A stretch of 64,000 nt of DNA, from assembly GCF_022539315.1 (NCBI RefSeq), contig NC_066314.1, forward strand, positions 49,165,180-49,229,179, read 5' to 3'. The DNA is from Serinus canaria. Taxonomy: Eukaryota; Chordata; Aves; Passeriformes; Fringillidae. Under the pieces are notes generated by a model. The model made no database searches. It was not told the origin of the DNA and saw only the letters and a program-made list of their open reading frames with translations. Of this stretch, positions 12,625 to 24,600 are shown piece by piece; the stretch's first letter is position 1; every line of letters starts with the position of its first letter. Both the position numbers and the translations under genes were made by a program.

Positions 12625-12681
12625 ATGAATTTCGGCGTGGTCTTCGCGTTCATCCTCTCGCTGCCCCTGGCCCGCATGGAG
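12625..12681 (+). CDS. PDGFB: PDGFB coding exon 1 (signal peptide)
   Basis: Encodes 19 residues, MNFGVVFAF through ARME, a hydrophobic signal peptide with few polar residues. It ends in GAG before donor GTGAGT at 12682, phase 0. The exon also contains the whole leader. In-frame upstream ATGs at 12526 and 12592 leave open a 33- or 11-residue N-terminal extension. Confidence 0.95.
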
Positions 12682-15600
12682 GTGAGTTTCCGCCGCGGGC
12701 AGCGGGCGGTGCTGCCGAGCTGCCAGCTCCGCGCTGGGCGAGAACCGCCGGCGGCGGCTCCGGCCCGCAGGTGCGGCGGGCGCAGCCCGAGGGCGGCCGG
12801 GGAGCGGCGCGGAGCCGCGGGGGCGCGGAGCCCGGGGGCGCGGTCCCGGCCCCGCTTCGCTGGATGGGCTGCGGCGGGGCCCGGCCGCGCTAATGGCAGG
12901 CAGCGACCGCCGCCCCCCCCCCGGGGGTCAGCGCCCGATGGAGCGGGCACCCCTCCGGAGCGGGCACCCCTCTGGAGTGAGCACCCCTCTGGAGGGAACA
13001 CCCTCTCTGGAGCAGGCACACCCTCTGGAGTGAACACTCCCTCTGGAGCGGGCACCCCTCTATAGCGGGCCCCCTCTCTGGAGTGAACACCCCCTCTAGA
13101 GCAGGCACCCCCTCTGGAGCGGGCACGCCCTCTGGAGTGAACACCCCTTCTGGAGTGAACCCCCCATCTGGAGTGAACACCCCCTCTGAGCGGGCACCCC
13201 TCTGGAGCGGGCGCTCCCGTCGGGACGGGCCCGCCGAGGGGGGTTCGCCTAGGTATACACCCACCCCCGTGTCTGCCCCCAGCTGCAGGGGCAGGGGGGA
13301 CCAGGCTGAAGCTGCCCCGGTTACTGTGGGAGCAGGGATGCTGCTGGCGAGCCCCGGCGAACCCACAGCTTCCTGCTCTGCCTCGCCCAGGGCTGTCACC
13401 CTGGGGTGGGTGCCCTCTCTCGAGCCTCTCACCCCACCCCGTGATTTTGGCATCACAGCAGTGCGGGTGCAGCAGGGACCGGGGCCCTCTTGACGCCTCT
13501 GGAATAATGCACAGTGTGAAATCCACCCTGGCATTGCTGTGGGGGGGAGTGGAGAAAGGGCGTGGGGCTTTGGAAAGGGGGAGCAAGGGGACGGTGCGAG
13601 CAGAGGCCCTGCACTGACACCGAGTGGCGTGGGTATTCAGCAAGGTGTGTGCCCAGCTGGGGGAAGGGGCAGGAGGTGAATGTCTGCTGGGCTTCCATGG
13701 TCATGCAAGCATCATGCCTAGCAGTCCTGAATGTGCTACTCAGGAAGAAGCTGAGCAGAGGGTAAGGGCCAGGTGGTGGATTTGAACAAACACCCCAACC
13801 CACTCCGGTTTCCCCATGTGGAAATTGAAGCCTCATTCCCAGCCCTGGTTGAGGAAAAGGAGCTCCAAACCCCCAAAATCCTTTGACCTCTGCTGTCACA
13901 TTTCATCATCTGATTGCGTGCAGATTGAGGGGATCAGAAAGCCCCTGACATTCCCATACAGCGCTCGGTTCCCACTTTAGCTCTACCCAAGATGGCAAAG
14001 CTGTGGGTTGGATCTGCAGCTTGATTGTCAGGGGCAGGAAATATCCTTCCACCAAAACTTTCCCTTCTTTGCATAATTTTTCTCTTTTCCTTCCTCATTT
14101 TTGGGCAGGGTAAGTGGGTGCACCCCTCGTGAGATGGCAAAGAAGAGGTTGGGTGCAAAGCATCACGTCACCTCGCTGTGGGCCCATTTTGCCCTTGCCC
14201 CAGCCGCAAAAAAGAAGCAGTTTGAGCTGTGGGCTACCCAGCTCTGGTCATGCCTGTTTCGGGCAGAGGATGGTATTTCCTCTGTGGATGGCTCAGATCT
14301 CTTTCTCCCATGCAGCATGAAACATCAGCTAGGGCTGGCACTGGGGAAGGGTGAAGATGGAAGTGTCTGATTCCAAGGAGCTGTTCCTCAGTTGCCACAA
14401 TCAGATTGAAATACTGCACAGCTCTATGACAGCCTAGCAGAGTTAGAGTTTGGCAATTCTGGCCCGAGGTTTCCTGGGAGGAATTGTGATATTTGTCACT
14501 GTATGACAGGAGAACCAAGAACGTTTCTGCTTGGGTAGATGCTTCAGGCTGCAGCCAGTGCTCACAGTTACTTAGAGGGCAGTGTGTCGCACCCTCTGCA
14601 CCAGGCACAGACAGCACAGCTCCCACCAGGCTGCTGAACCAGAGCCATCCTCTGAAAGGGGCTTGCAGCTCCTCCCCAGCCATGCCAGAGAAAGTGCATG
14701 AGGAGCAGCAGCTCCCCAGATCAGCAGAGGCCCTGAGCAAAGAGATGGAGCCTCCTGAATCCCTCTCCCGCTTTGATCACACCCATCTGGAGCTGGAGGG
14801 CCCTGGAGCTCTTCCAGCCGGAGGGAGTACAAGCCTCAGCGGGAAGGTATTTGCCAGTTGGGAAGCGAGGATGCTAAACCCATTTGCATTTGCCCCACGG
14901 GCTGTAATAGTTGCCTTGCAACATTTACAGAGCTGGGCTGAGCCAGCCGTGGTTGTGCCGGGGTGAAGCCCCACTGGCAGCGCTTTCTGGAATTCCCAAG
15001 GAATGGGGTGCGGCTGGCCGCTTGCTTATAGCCTCGGCCCAGCTCCCCACTGCATCTTCCTCTGCAAGGCTCTGGCGTTCTTCCCTAGTCTTCCTAGCAC
15101 GAGGCAGTGACAAGGACAAAGCAGTGGAAGCTGGGATGGATGACATGTCTGGGGTGAGCTTGTGGAAGGAGCCAGGCGAGTCGTCCCTGCCTCCCTCTCA
15201 CTGTCAGCTGATGTGCAGCAGCAGGAGGGAATGACAGGGCTCCTGCGCTCTTTCCAGTGCTGCCGGTACACAACCAGCCCCGGTGGTGGAAATGCCTCCA
15301 GCCCCCGCAGGGGAGCTGTGGGGGGAGTGTGGAGGAGCAGTGGAGTCCCCCTTGAAACGGAAAAAGTGTGGGTAGGTCCGGCTATATTTTAGGAACACAA
15401 ACTAGATCAAACACTGTTTGATTATTTTAAGAGGGGAAAACACAAGCCGTGACTCCAAGTGGAGGGGGTTCATGTGAAGAGGGTTGTACCTGCTGCAGAG
15501 TACTCTGGCAGGCATTTGTCAGCGTCCCCCTGTAGCCAGGAGTGGTGCTGGAAGGGTGGAAGCCCTGTGCCAGGGAAGTGCTGGTGGCAGGTGCTGCTGG

Positions 15601-18600
15601 TCTTGCCCTCTGCCAGGGAAAGAGGTGGAGTCTCCCCTCAGGGTCCAAACATCAGCTTCAGAGAGAATTAAAAAATGCTGTTTGTTTGGGGTTTTTGCCT
15701 GGCTGATCACTCGAGACCCTGCTGCCAAGATCCCTTGCCATGGTCGGTGTGGAGGTGCTCAGAAAGCCCTCCTTTCCTGGGCAGAGGAGCGAATAGGTGG
15801 GTGCTTCCCTGCCCTTCACAAACTGGTGCTGCTGACACCTTTCTGTCCTTCTGTGTGCAGTCACACTAACTCGGAAAAAGGGACTGCAGGAGTCCTCACC
15901 TCGGGAGTATTCTTGTCTGATTTCTTTGAGCCCTGAGGGGCTGCCTTCCCTGCGTGTTGCACAATCTTTGCTCCCTCCTCCTCCTCTGTACCTGGCAGGA
16001 GACACACCTTCAGGCAAGGCTGTGAAACCCTCGCCAGAGGGTGCAGACCACAACACTAATATTCCCTGCACCAGCTTGGCAGCTTCTGATGGCAAGGGGA
16101 TCTTTCGGCATCGCTGGTGCTCAAAAGCATAAGTTAGGAAAAAACTCCAGAGCAAGAGGTGGTGGGGCTAGGGAGGAGACAGATTTTGGGAAAGTGCATG
16201 TGTGGGGAGTGGGAACAGGGGAACCGCTGCACCTGCATTTATTTGCAGTGGCCAAACAGTGCTGCTGTTTGGCATCTGGGAGGAGGGGAGCAAAGCTGAT
16301 GTGCTGAGAGGCTCCAGGGCAACAGCCACAGTGCCACAGTGCAGGCAAGCAGCTGCTCTGCTGCCTTTGTCAGGTGAGCCATGGCCCCTCAAGCACCAGC
16401 AACCAGCACAAGAAAGGGAAGTGAACGTCCCTGCCAGGGGATTGGCAGGTTGGGGGGTGCCCTTGCAACTCAGGGGAGAGTCAGAGTCAGGAACTGGGGA
16501 GCAGGAGGGAGGGAAGAACAAACTTTCTTCTAAGAATTCAGGGCCTCGCAGGAATAACGAGGCCAGGCCTTGGGGCACTTGACAGCCAGCCAAGAGTCCA
16601 TTGAGACAAAAGTCTTCTTTGATCTGCCGCACAGTTAAAAAAGGAGATTGTTAACCTGTGTTAGACAAATAACTCCAGAGGAGCTGCTGAGCAGGAAAAG
16701 CACCAGCTGCTTGGGCTGGTCTCTTGGGGATCCCACCTCTTGCTATGCTCCTCTACCTTCTGACCCCATGGGATTAGGTGGAGGTGATTGATGGATCTCT
16801 GCTTCCCTGAGTCTCATCCCACAAGTGCCCCAGCCTGGGTGTGTGCAGTGCTCCATCTCAGAGCCTCCCAGGCACAGGGCTGGGGCGGGGGCCGGAGGCA
16901 TGGCTGTTCCCAGAGACAGACCCCAGAGGGAGCAAGGACAAGGCATGCAGCTCAGGTTTGTTGCTGCTCTTAGTCCAGCCTTGGCCTTGGTTTACAAGGG
17001 TAAGGTAAGGAGCTTCACAGGCTTGCAGTTGTCACTGGCAGAGTTGCCGTACAAAGATGGGGGAGGAGGACAGGATTATGAGCCGTGTGGGCTGGTGTTA
17101 CACCATAGCCATGCTGGTAGTATCTGCAACAAGAAAAAATTGGCGTCTAAAACTGCTGCCGTGAGCAGGGAGTGGAACTTATTGCTACAGGCAGTCTCCA
17201 GGAGTACGGCTCCTGAGGGCCTGCATTTTCAATCCCTGATTCATATCTGTTCCTCCTGCTCAGTTAGCAAGGTGACACCTCCCAGCTCGCTTCCAAAGTC
17301 GCCAAGTCTGAGTCTCGTAACACCTGCCCACGCTCTCCCCCCAGCAAGTGCCAGAGTTTAAAATAAAGTTCCATTTCCTACACGTATTAAGTGTCAGGAA
17401 GGTCCAGAGGCATCTGTGCAGAGCAGCATTTGTACACAAACGCATTTGGCTGACAGGTGCAAACATTGAAAGCCTGCAATTTCACCACCCAGCACTGAGC
17501 TCTGACTGCAAGTACTGGGAATTGCAAATGATTCCTCTTCCAGTAAATGCGTGTGGCACAAGGCAGGGAAGTGCTGCAGAGCCTCTCCAGCACTGGGCTG
17601 TTGGTCCCTCTCTTCCTCACGCAGCAGGAGATGTCAGAAGGCATCTTCATTTCACAGCTATTCAGTGATCCCTGAATTATACAAGTCTCTCTCTCGCTGT
17701 GCGTTCATCACTGATGCCTCTCCCCCTCCCTCAGAGGCTGAGGAAGTAATGCCTGGGGATGTTATATCTGCTTTTTGCTGCAGGCAGACAGCCAGATCTG
17801 TGGTGAGATGTGGCAGTGACAGGGGTGGAGCGGGGCAGGAAAGCTCGGTCTGACTGAAGCTGTCTGGTGGATCTGGCTGTGAGAGGTTTAGGACACCGGT
17901 GTTTTCTGCTCTGCAGCTCTCTTCAGGAGGTTTCTGAACCTCCTTGGGCTGCAGCAACCTTCACATCACTGCATCCCAGTTAAAGTTATAATATTAGAGG
18001 GTGGTCTGGCAGGGCTGAGGAGGGAGCACTCCTGTTGTCCTACTATGGAGGCAAACGGTGGGTGGCCAAGGACAGGCACGTGTGAGAGAGTGCCAGGCTC
18101 AAGCAGCCATCCAAAAGTGGCTGCAGGTTTGGGCCAAAGCCCTCAAGGTTTAAAGCCAACGTTTAGCCACCTGCCTGGTGGCTTTTCTCTGCTGCGAACG
18201 GAAGGAAAATGTTCCGCACTGAAGGCAGGCAGGGAGGGAATAGCTGTGCAGTCGGGGGACCACACACATGCCACCAGCCACCAACTGTCCATAAAAACCC
18301 ACATGAAAATCCCTGTGCTTCTCAGGCACACAAGCCGAGCTCTCCTCTCAGTTACAGGGACACGCGGAGGGCTGTGCCTCAGACATCGTCCAGCACCCGG
18401 CTAAAGGAGCAGCTTTTCCGCTTGAGTAGACCTGAATGAAGAGAGCTGGGAGCTAAGCAAACACTTCGGCCAGTCCTTTCCTCTGTCTCTTTTTCCAGTC
18501 TTTCGGAAGTATGTTTTAATCAGCACTTGCTTTCCCACACCACTCCTTTGTACTCTTATTAAGTGCTGTCACTGGGGCCTGCTCTAGCCTAGTGCCAGAG

Positions 18601-21600
18601 TAAAATTCCCAAGAAACGGATGGCATTGCACCTGCCTGCACAAACTCTGTGTTTGGGCCCTTGTCTGATGTTGCTACACCTGCTTACCTAAGGTTTTTCC
18701 GTGCTGGTGTGCAATGACATCCAAACTCCCCCATGTTTCTTCCTCCAAATCAGCTCCTCAGCCCATCACCTCCCTGCAGCTTTTGTCATTTCACCGCGGG
18801 CTCACGCTGGGGCAGCCTCAGCCGCGAAGGTCAATCTTCATCTCCACCCCCCGCCTTTTTTTTTCCTCAAAAAAGAGTATGCAAATGATGTATGTTATTG
18901 GGCCTCTGTGGTTTGCAAACACACGCGCTCGCACACGCACACACACACGATAACTGACAAAGCCCGTGAAGGAGTTTCATAACGGAGGGAAATATTAGGA
19001 AGGTTTTATCTGATAGTGTAAGGGAAGTCTGTTAAAACGCCTTTACTGCAGGCAGCAGGAATGAGAAGCCACCTGGAGAAGTCATACACCACCGGAGAAG
19101 GAAGCCCTGCTGGCTGCTTGCAGAGTGTCCAGGGCTCTGCTGCACAGCCTTTTTGGGCTTTTTTAGTGTCCTGACAGCTTTGTAAGAGGCAGCAAGAGGG
19201 TCTCTCTTGCTTTTGCTTAGGTTTCAGGTTCACGTCTTCATGAGGAATAAAGCCCTCAAGGTTTCAAAGCCAGCGCAAGACAACGCACGTCTTTGCGTTT
19301 CGCTGTTTTTGTCATGTCTCCCCGGTGCTTGATTCCCCGCTCCTGCTCCGTGACACAGCCAGGACTTGCAGATCATCTCTCTAATGCTTGTTTCTCCCCT
19401 TCTTCTGTTTTTGTTGACTGGCAGGGGGACCCCATACCTGAAGACATTTACGAGATTTTGGGTGGCAGCTCAGTGCGCTCCATCAGTGATCTCCAGCGTG
19501 CCCTGCGGATAGACTCCGTAGGTAAATCTCCTCTTCACCAAACACTCCTCTAATTTTAATTATGTCTTTTGGGGGACTGGGAGGGGATATTCGGTTTTTC
19601 AGCAGGCACACTATCTACAGACTTCATTATAAATATAGGAACCACTCAGGAGCCAAGACCTGGCTGTTTACAGTCTTAGTCCCCCTGAAACTTATGGGAG
19701 TTAGAGGCAACTAGATGCTTTTTTAGATCTCCTAACTGTCTGGACACTGGCTTCCAAAAATGGTGGGAGATGGGAAAGGTGAGTGCAAGGAGCTGAGATC
19801 CCCATTCTTCACCCTGGGAGATGCTCAGTCAGCAGGGCTTGAATTGGGCAAGGATCAGTTTAGGAGGCCGAAAAATGGGAGGTGGAAATAGGGTGAGGGA
19901 GGAGGAAAGGGCTGAGTGGGTTTCCAGGTTTGGCATCCACAAAAGGCCCCGTGCTCCCAGAGGCCCTTAGGATAAGAGCATCAGAGCACGTGTCCGTGGG
20001 TGAGCTACAGGGCAGGGGCTAAGTCAGGGTAGCGTTGCTTCACCTCCTGCCTGCAGATAAGAGCTCCGGGGGCTGCAGGGCCTCGGGGTCACTTGGCCAG
20101 GGCTGGTTGCAGGGAGCAGCGGGAGCAGCGAAGCGTGGAGGGGTCGGCACGTGTGGGAACTGGAGCACGCGCCACGGCGGCTGGGCTGGCCCAGGAATTT
20201 ATTTATAAACGGTCTCTTCAGAGCAAATTCCTTTCTATTCTAACCCTGCTCCCGCCCGTCGTCCCCCAACCCCCCCAGCTCGACTTCTCTCTCGTGTTTT
20301 GTCTGTTTTGAGCTTTGTAATCCTTGCCGAGACACTATCTACGGGGGAACAGAATTTCCTGCTTTTGTTTCCTATGCCAGTCCAACCACTGGCGCAGTCT
20401 CAAAAGCATTCCCGCTGCCTTTCAAAACGGCCCTGGAGGGGCAGGGGGGAAAGCGAGGGGGAGGGCACCAGCTGCGTTCAGCTATTGTTTGTCTTAGAAA
20501 GAGGCGACCAGGCTCCCCACCACTGCCAGGGCCGCTCCCTGCCCTCACCAGCTCCCTCCTCCTTGTCCACGAGCCACACAATGGGGCAACTTCCAAAATT
20601 AGCCCTGCTGGATTGTCCCAGGCTGGTCCCCCCCACCCCCAAATGTCTTCAGTACTGATCCAGGGTGTAGAAGGACAACCTAGAGGAGGGAGAGACATGA
20701 TTCTCAACAGATTTGTTTTGAGTCAACAGTTGTTGCTATTTTTTTGCTCCCTTTTCTCTCCTCTCATCAACTCAACTTGCACATCAAAGGCAGCCCCCAC
20801 CTTCATTTGATGAAATGCCACAGGATGGAGGGGTGGGCAAGGAGCAGCTGAGAAGATGCATCCAGTCTGTCATGGCCCAGTGTCTAAGGAACAGATACAT
20901 CTCTATCGTGGCTATTAACCAGCCTCATGATTAAGAAATAAAATGGGCTTATCTGGTTGGCTCCAGAAGCCCAGGGGATGAGAGAAGGCTGCAGGGCTTT
21001 CAGTCACTGGTTTCACTTCAGGCGCCAGATAGGAAAGGCTGGTCAGGGAAACAAAAAGTGGTGCTGTGAAGCAGTTTCTTTGTTTCACCCCATGGCTCTC
21101 ATCTGTTCCCAGGTACTGACTGAGGAGCATTGACATTCTCTTGCCCTGTGAGGAATTAGCAAATTAGTGTGTGAGCAAAATAATCCCAAAGTGGCTGGAG
21201 CTATTCCCTGTGCTGTCTGTGCACCCTGTGTGTGTCACAGCTGCTTCCCTCCACTCTCTGCACAAGGAGCCAGAATGAGGCAGCTCCAGGAGGCAGGAGG
21301 GCTGAGATAGTGCTCTCCTAACCCCGGGCACCACTGCAGACCCAGCAACAGAAGTGTGTAGAGTGGGAGTCATCTCCTTGGCTGTGGTTGCCCACAGAGC
21401 AGTGGCTGCCCATGTAAACCAGTCATGCAGACACCTTCTCCAGCCCAAAGAGAACTACAGGCCCTTCTAAAGAGTGATCCACCAGCTCTCATTTTGGGAG
21501 TTCGCCTGAGGGCGAGACGAATGGTGCCTAGAACTGATCACACCTTTCCAGCCACTTTAAAGGGTGTCTGTCTGTCCCCCTCACACGTAGATGTTGACTT

Positions 21601-24600
21601 GACAGGCACTTGATTCCTGCCTTCTGAATGCAGCTTCTGTGCACTCACCCCGAATCTGTCAGCAACTGCTTGAGACGTTGAGCAGGGAGCAAATCCTTGC
21701 TTCCCTTTATGAGAGGGCTGCACTAGGGCAGGGCTGAGGAAGAGGAATGGGACATGATAGGTAAGGGAAGTCTGCTCCACCACACATCTGATAAACAGAG
21801 ATCTTCCACTGGCCCCTAATTCCCTTTAAGAAAATTGCTCCCTTGATGCTGACGTCCATTCAGTTTCCTTCAGCTGCTAAAGCAGGTTAGAGAAGGAAAG
21901 AGCTGTGGCTGGGTGGGAGCTATCTCCGAGCGCAGCCATTGTCCCGAGCTCAGGAGGGGCTGCGTGTTGGAGTGCTCCATGGGGATTATGGGCATTTCTC
22001 TATTCAGCACTTCCTATGGGAAAAAGCAGTGGGCTGGGAGGGAACTGCTCAGGGCTGGCCTGAATGCTATCGGTCTTCCTCTCCCATCGCCGACTGAACC
22101 ACCTCCAGATCCTGACTCTTACCTTAGAGTAGTCTAGAGAACAAGTACTTTTAACTTTATTTTTGTGTTCTTCTGTCACAAAACTTCTCTAACCTAGAGC
22201 ACCTGAAGTGAGCTAGGAGAGAAAAAGCAAGCAGCCCACATACCACCCATTCCCCCCTTCACCTGCCCTCTCACCTCCCAACTCTCCCAGTCCCAAGCCA
22301 TCCCAGCAAAGCACCTCAGTGTTAAATACCAAGTGTTCTTCTTATCCTGTCTGGTCTTTGATCCTCCTTGGTGTTATCCTGGTCTCAGCTGGACAATCTG
22401 AATCTCTCTGCAACTCCTCTCTGACACCAGAAAGTCCTGACATGAGCCTTATCTTTCTTGAGCTGGAGTTTTCCTCTCCCAGACCTAACTAGGGTCCCCT
22501 CTTTCATGATAGGCTTCTTGCTCTGAGCTGCCTAGTCTGAGCAAAGAGTGTCCGTGCCCCAGAACAGCTGTGACCTTGCTTGTGGATTTACACCTAGCAT
22601 GACGTCCTGGGTCTGTGGCTTATCCCATATCCCTGCACTTTGCCTGGTGATCTGCCTACTGTCTTCTCCTGCTTCTACCTGGTGCTATTAGGTTGTGTCT
22701 TCCCCTTTGCAGAGCAGGACAGCTCGAGCCTGAACCTGAATGCGTCTCAGCCTGATCAAAACCCTGTGGCCCTGTCTCGAGAGCGACGAAGCCTAGGTGA
22801 GCTGGGGGTCTTGCACCTTGTGATTGTTGGGGAGCAGCCATGGGTGAGCAGCTGTGGGTGGTCCAGATGTGCGTCTGAGATACAGATGTAGGGGTGGAGG
22901 TTATAGTGCACCTCTGTGTATGGAGGCATAAAAATGAGGGTCTGGGCCTGGAGTGGGAGCAGGGTATTTCACCCTGGGAGGACAGGAGGGGGAGTCTGGA
23001 CTTCTGTGCACTGCTCTGCCTTAAATCATGACGGTGCTTGTTTGCTCTAAAGTGTCATCTGCTGTCTGGGCTGCAGTGAGAAGCATCACTGTACTGGGGC
23101 TTCCTCCACAGGGCATGGCTCTGTACAGGGAGAGAGTCAGAGGGGTGGGAGAAAGAGAAAGAGCATTTGTGTGTGCTTGTGCATGTGAGGGCTGTGTGGG
23201 GTCCTTCACTTGCAGCAGAGGTGGCTGTGGCGGGCTGGTGGCAGCCGCAAAGCCCATTTCATCCCCGTTTCTCTCCTGTCCCTCCGTAGATGCTCTGGCA
23301 GCAGCAGAGACGGCAGTCCTGGCGGAGTGCAAGACACGGGAGGTGGTCTTCGAAATCTCCCGCAACATGGTGGACAGCACCAACGCCAACTTCGTGGTGT
23401 GGCCGCCCTGCGTGGAGGTGCAGCGCTGCTCCGGGTGCTGCAACAACCGCAACGTGCAGTGCCGCCCCACGCAGATCCGCGTCCGGCCCGTCCAGGTGAG
23501 GGAGCCGCCCGCCCATCCCTGCGCCCCGAAGCCACACGCGGGCGGGGCTCGGGTGCGGGCTCACGCAGCCATCTGTGCCCTCTGCGTGGCCACGCGGCGC
23601 TGCAGCCGCTGGCCTGGGTGACGTCCGTGCCAGCTGCTGAAGGGCTGGTGCTGTCCAGCAGCTGGGGACTGTCCCCAGGCAGAGCTACAGGGCACTGTCC
23701 CCATCTGCAGCTCCACGCCGTGGCTTCCTGCGGCTCGAGGCGGCCTTGTCTGCTGTGTTAGAGCAGCATAAACAGGGTGCTTTCATCGCGGGAACTGGTT
23801 TTGATGCAAAAATAGGAGGGTTTGCAGCGTCAGTCTCCGTCCCCCCACTGCTGCTGCAGATTCTTTCCAAGATGTGCGCTGGAACAGCTTCTCTTTCTCA
23901 GCCCACAGTTACCTCCTGACCTGCTCCATCAACCAGCAGACACCTGACAGCTAACCTCTTGCTCTGATCCTCCCCTCACAGCTACCAGTGATCTCCTCAC
24001 AGCTTCCTCCTAGACAGCTTGTTTAAAAATAATATTCATCCCCTACTAATCCTCTGCCTGAGCTATAAGAGACTCCCCCAGGCAGGCAGGCAGGCAGCAG
24101 AGGTTGGCTGGGAGAGATTGTATTTACATACAGCCCTTTTCATCAGGAAATTCCTTTCTCAGAAAAGCCAGGCTGAACGAGGAAAAATGGGGGGGAGCAG
24201 GAGTTGTTTTTCTGGAAAAAAACAAGTGAGAGGTCAAAAGCCAGCCTGAAAAAGTGACCTGGAAATGGTTTCTTTGAGGACAGAGGTCTCTCTATTGTTT
24301 GGCTGGAAGTGTTTGTCTAGCAGGCAGCGTGTGGTCTGAAGCGTGTGGAGTGGGCTTTCAAGGAAAGATAAACAGCCTGGCTGCTTTGGCGCTGGCTGAG
24401 GGATGCTGCTGGGGGCAGTGGGTTTAGAGGAATTCCATCCCAGATGCACAGCAGAGTGAGTATTTATAGCTTGTGGAGCACTTCAGGGACCGCAGAGTTG
24501 TTAGATAAGCTGAATGGGGTCAGGCCTGGCTGCTGATGGAGTGGGAGGACCCCCTGGAAAGCTTGTGCCCTGTGGTGGGATGTGGAGCAATGAGTCTTCC

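Larger units (their letters stand above)
12400..13260. other. CpG-rich island over PDGFB exon 1
   Basis: C+G and CpG content rise sharply from about 12400 through exon 1 into the first 600 bases of intron 1, including an 18-bp-type minisatellite. Long minus-strand frames here are products of base composition. The boundaries are by eye. Confidence 0.65.
12682..19424 (+). other. PDGFB: PDGFB intron 1 (6.7 kb)
   Basis: Donor GTGAGT and acceptor TGGCAG. It starts with CpG-island sequence and a minisatellite (12940-13215). A CA-rich tract lies at 18918-18950. No other gene was recognised inside it; frames such as 14493-14966 show no domain. In human, regulatory elements have been reported in this intron, but I could not identify them here by sequence. 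Confidence 0.85.

Noticed and set aside
12411..13643. 410-residue minus-strand open frame over PDGFB exon 1
   Set aside because: It crosses the real exon on the other strand, is built of Arg/Pro/Gly low complexity and the minisatellite, and has no domain. It is explained by high GC content.
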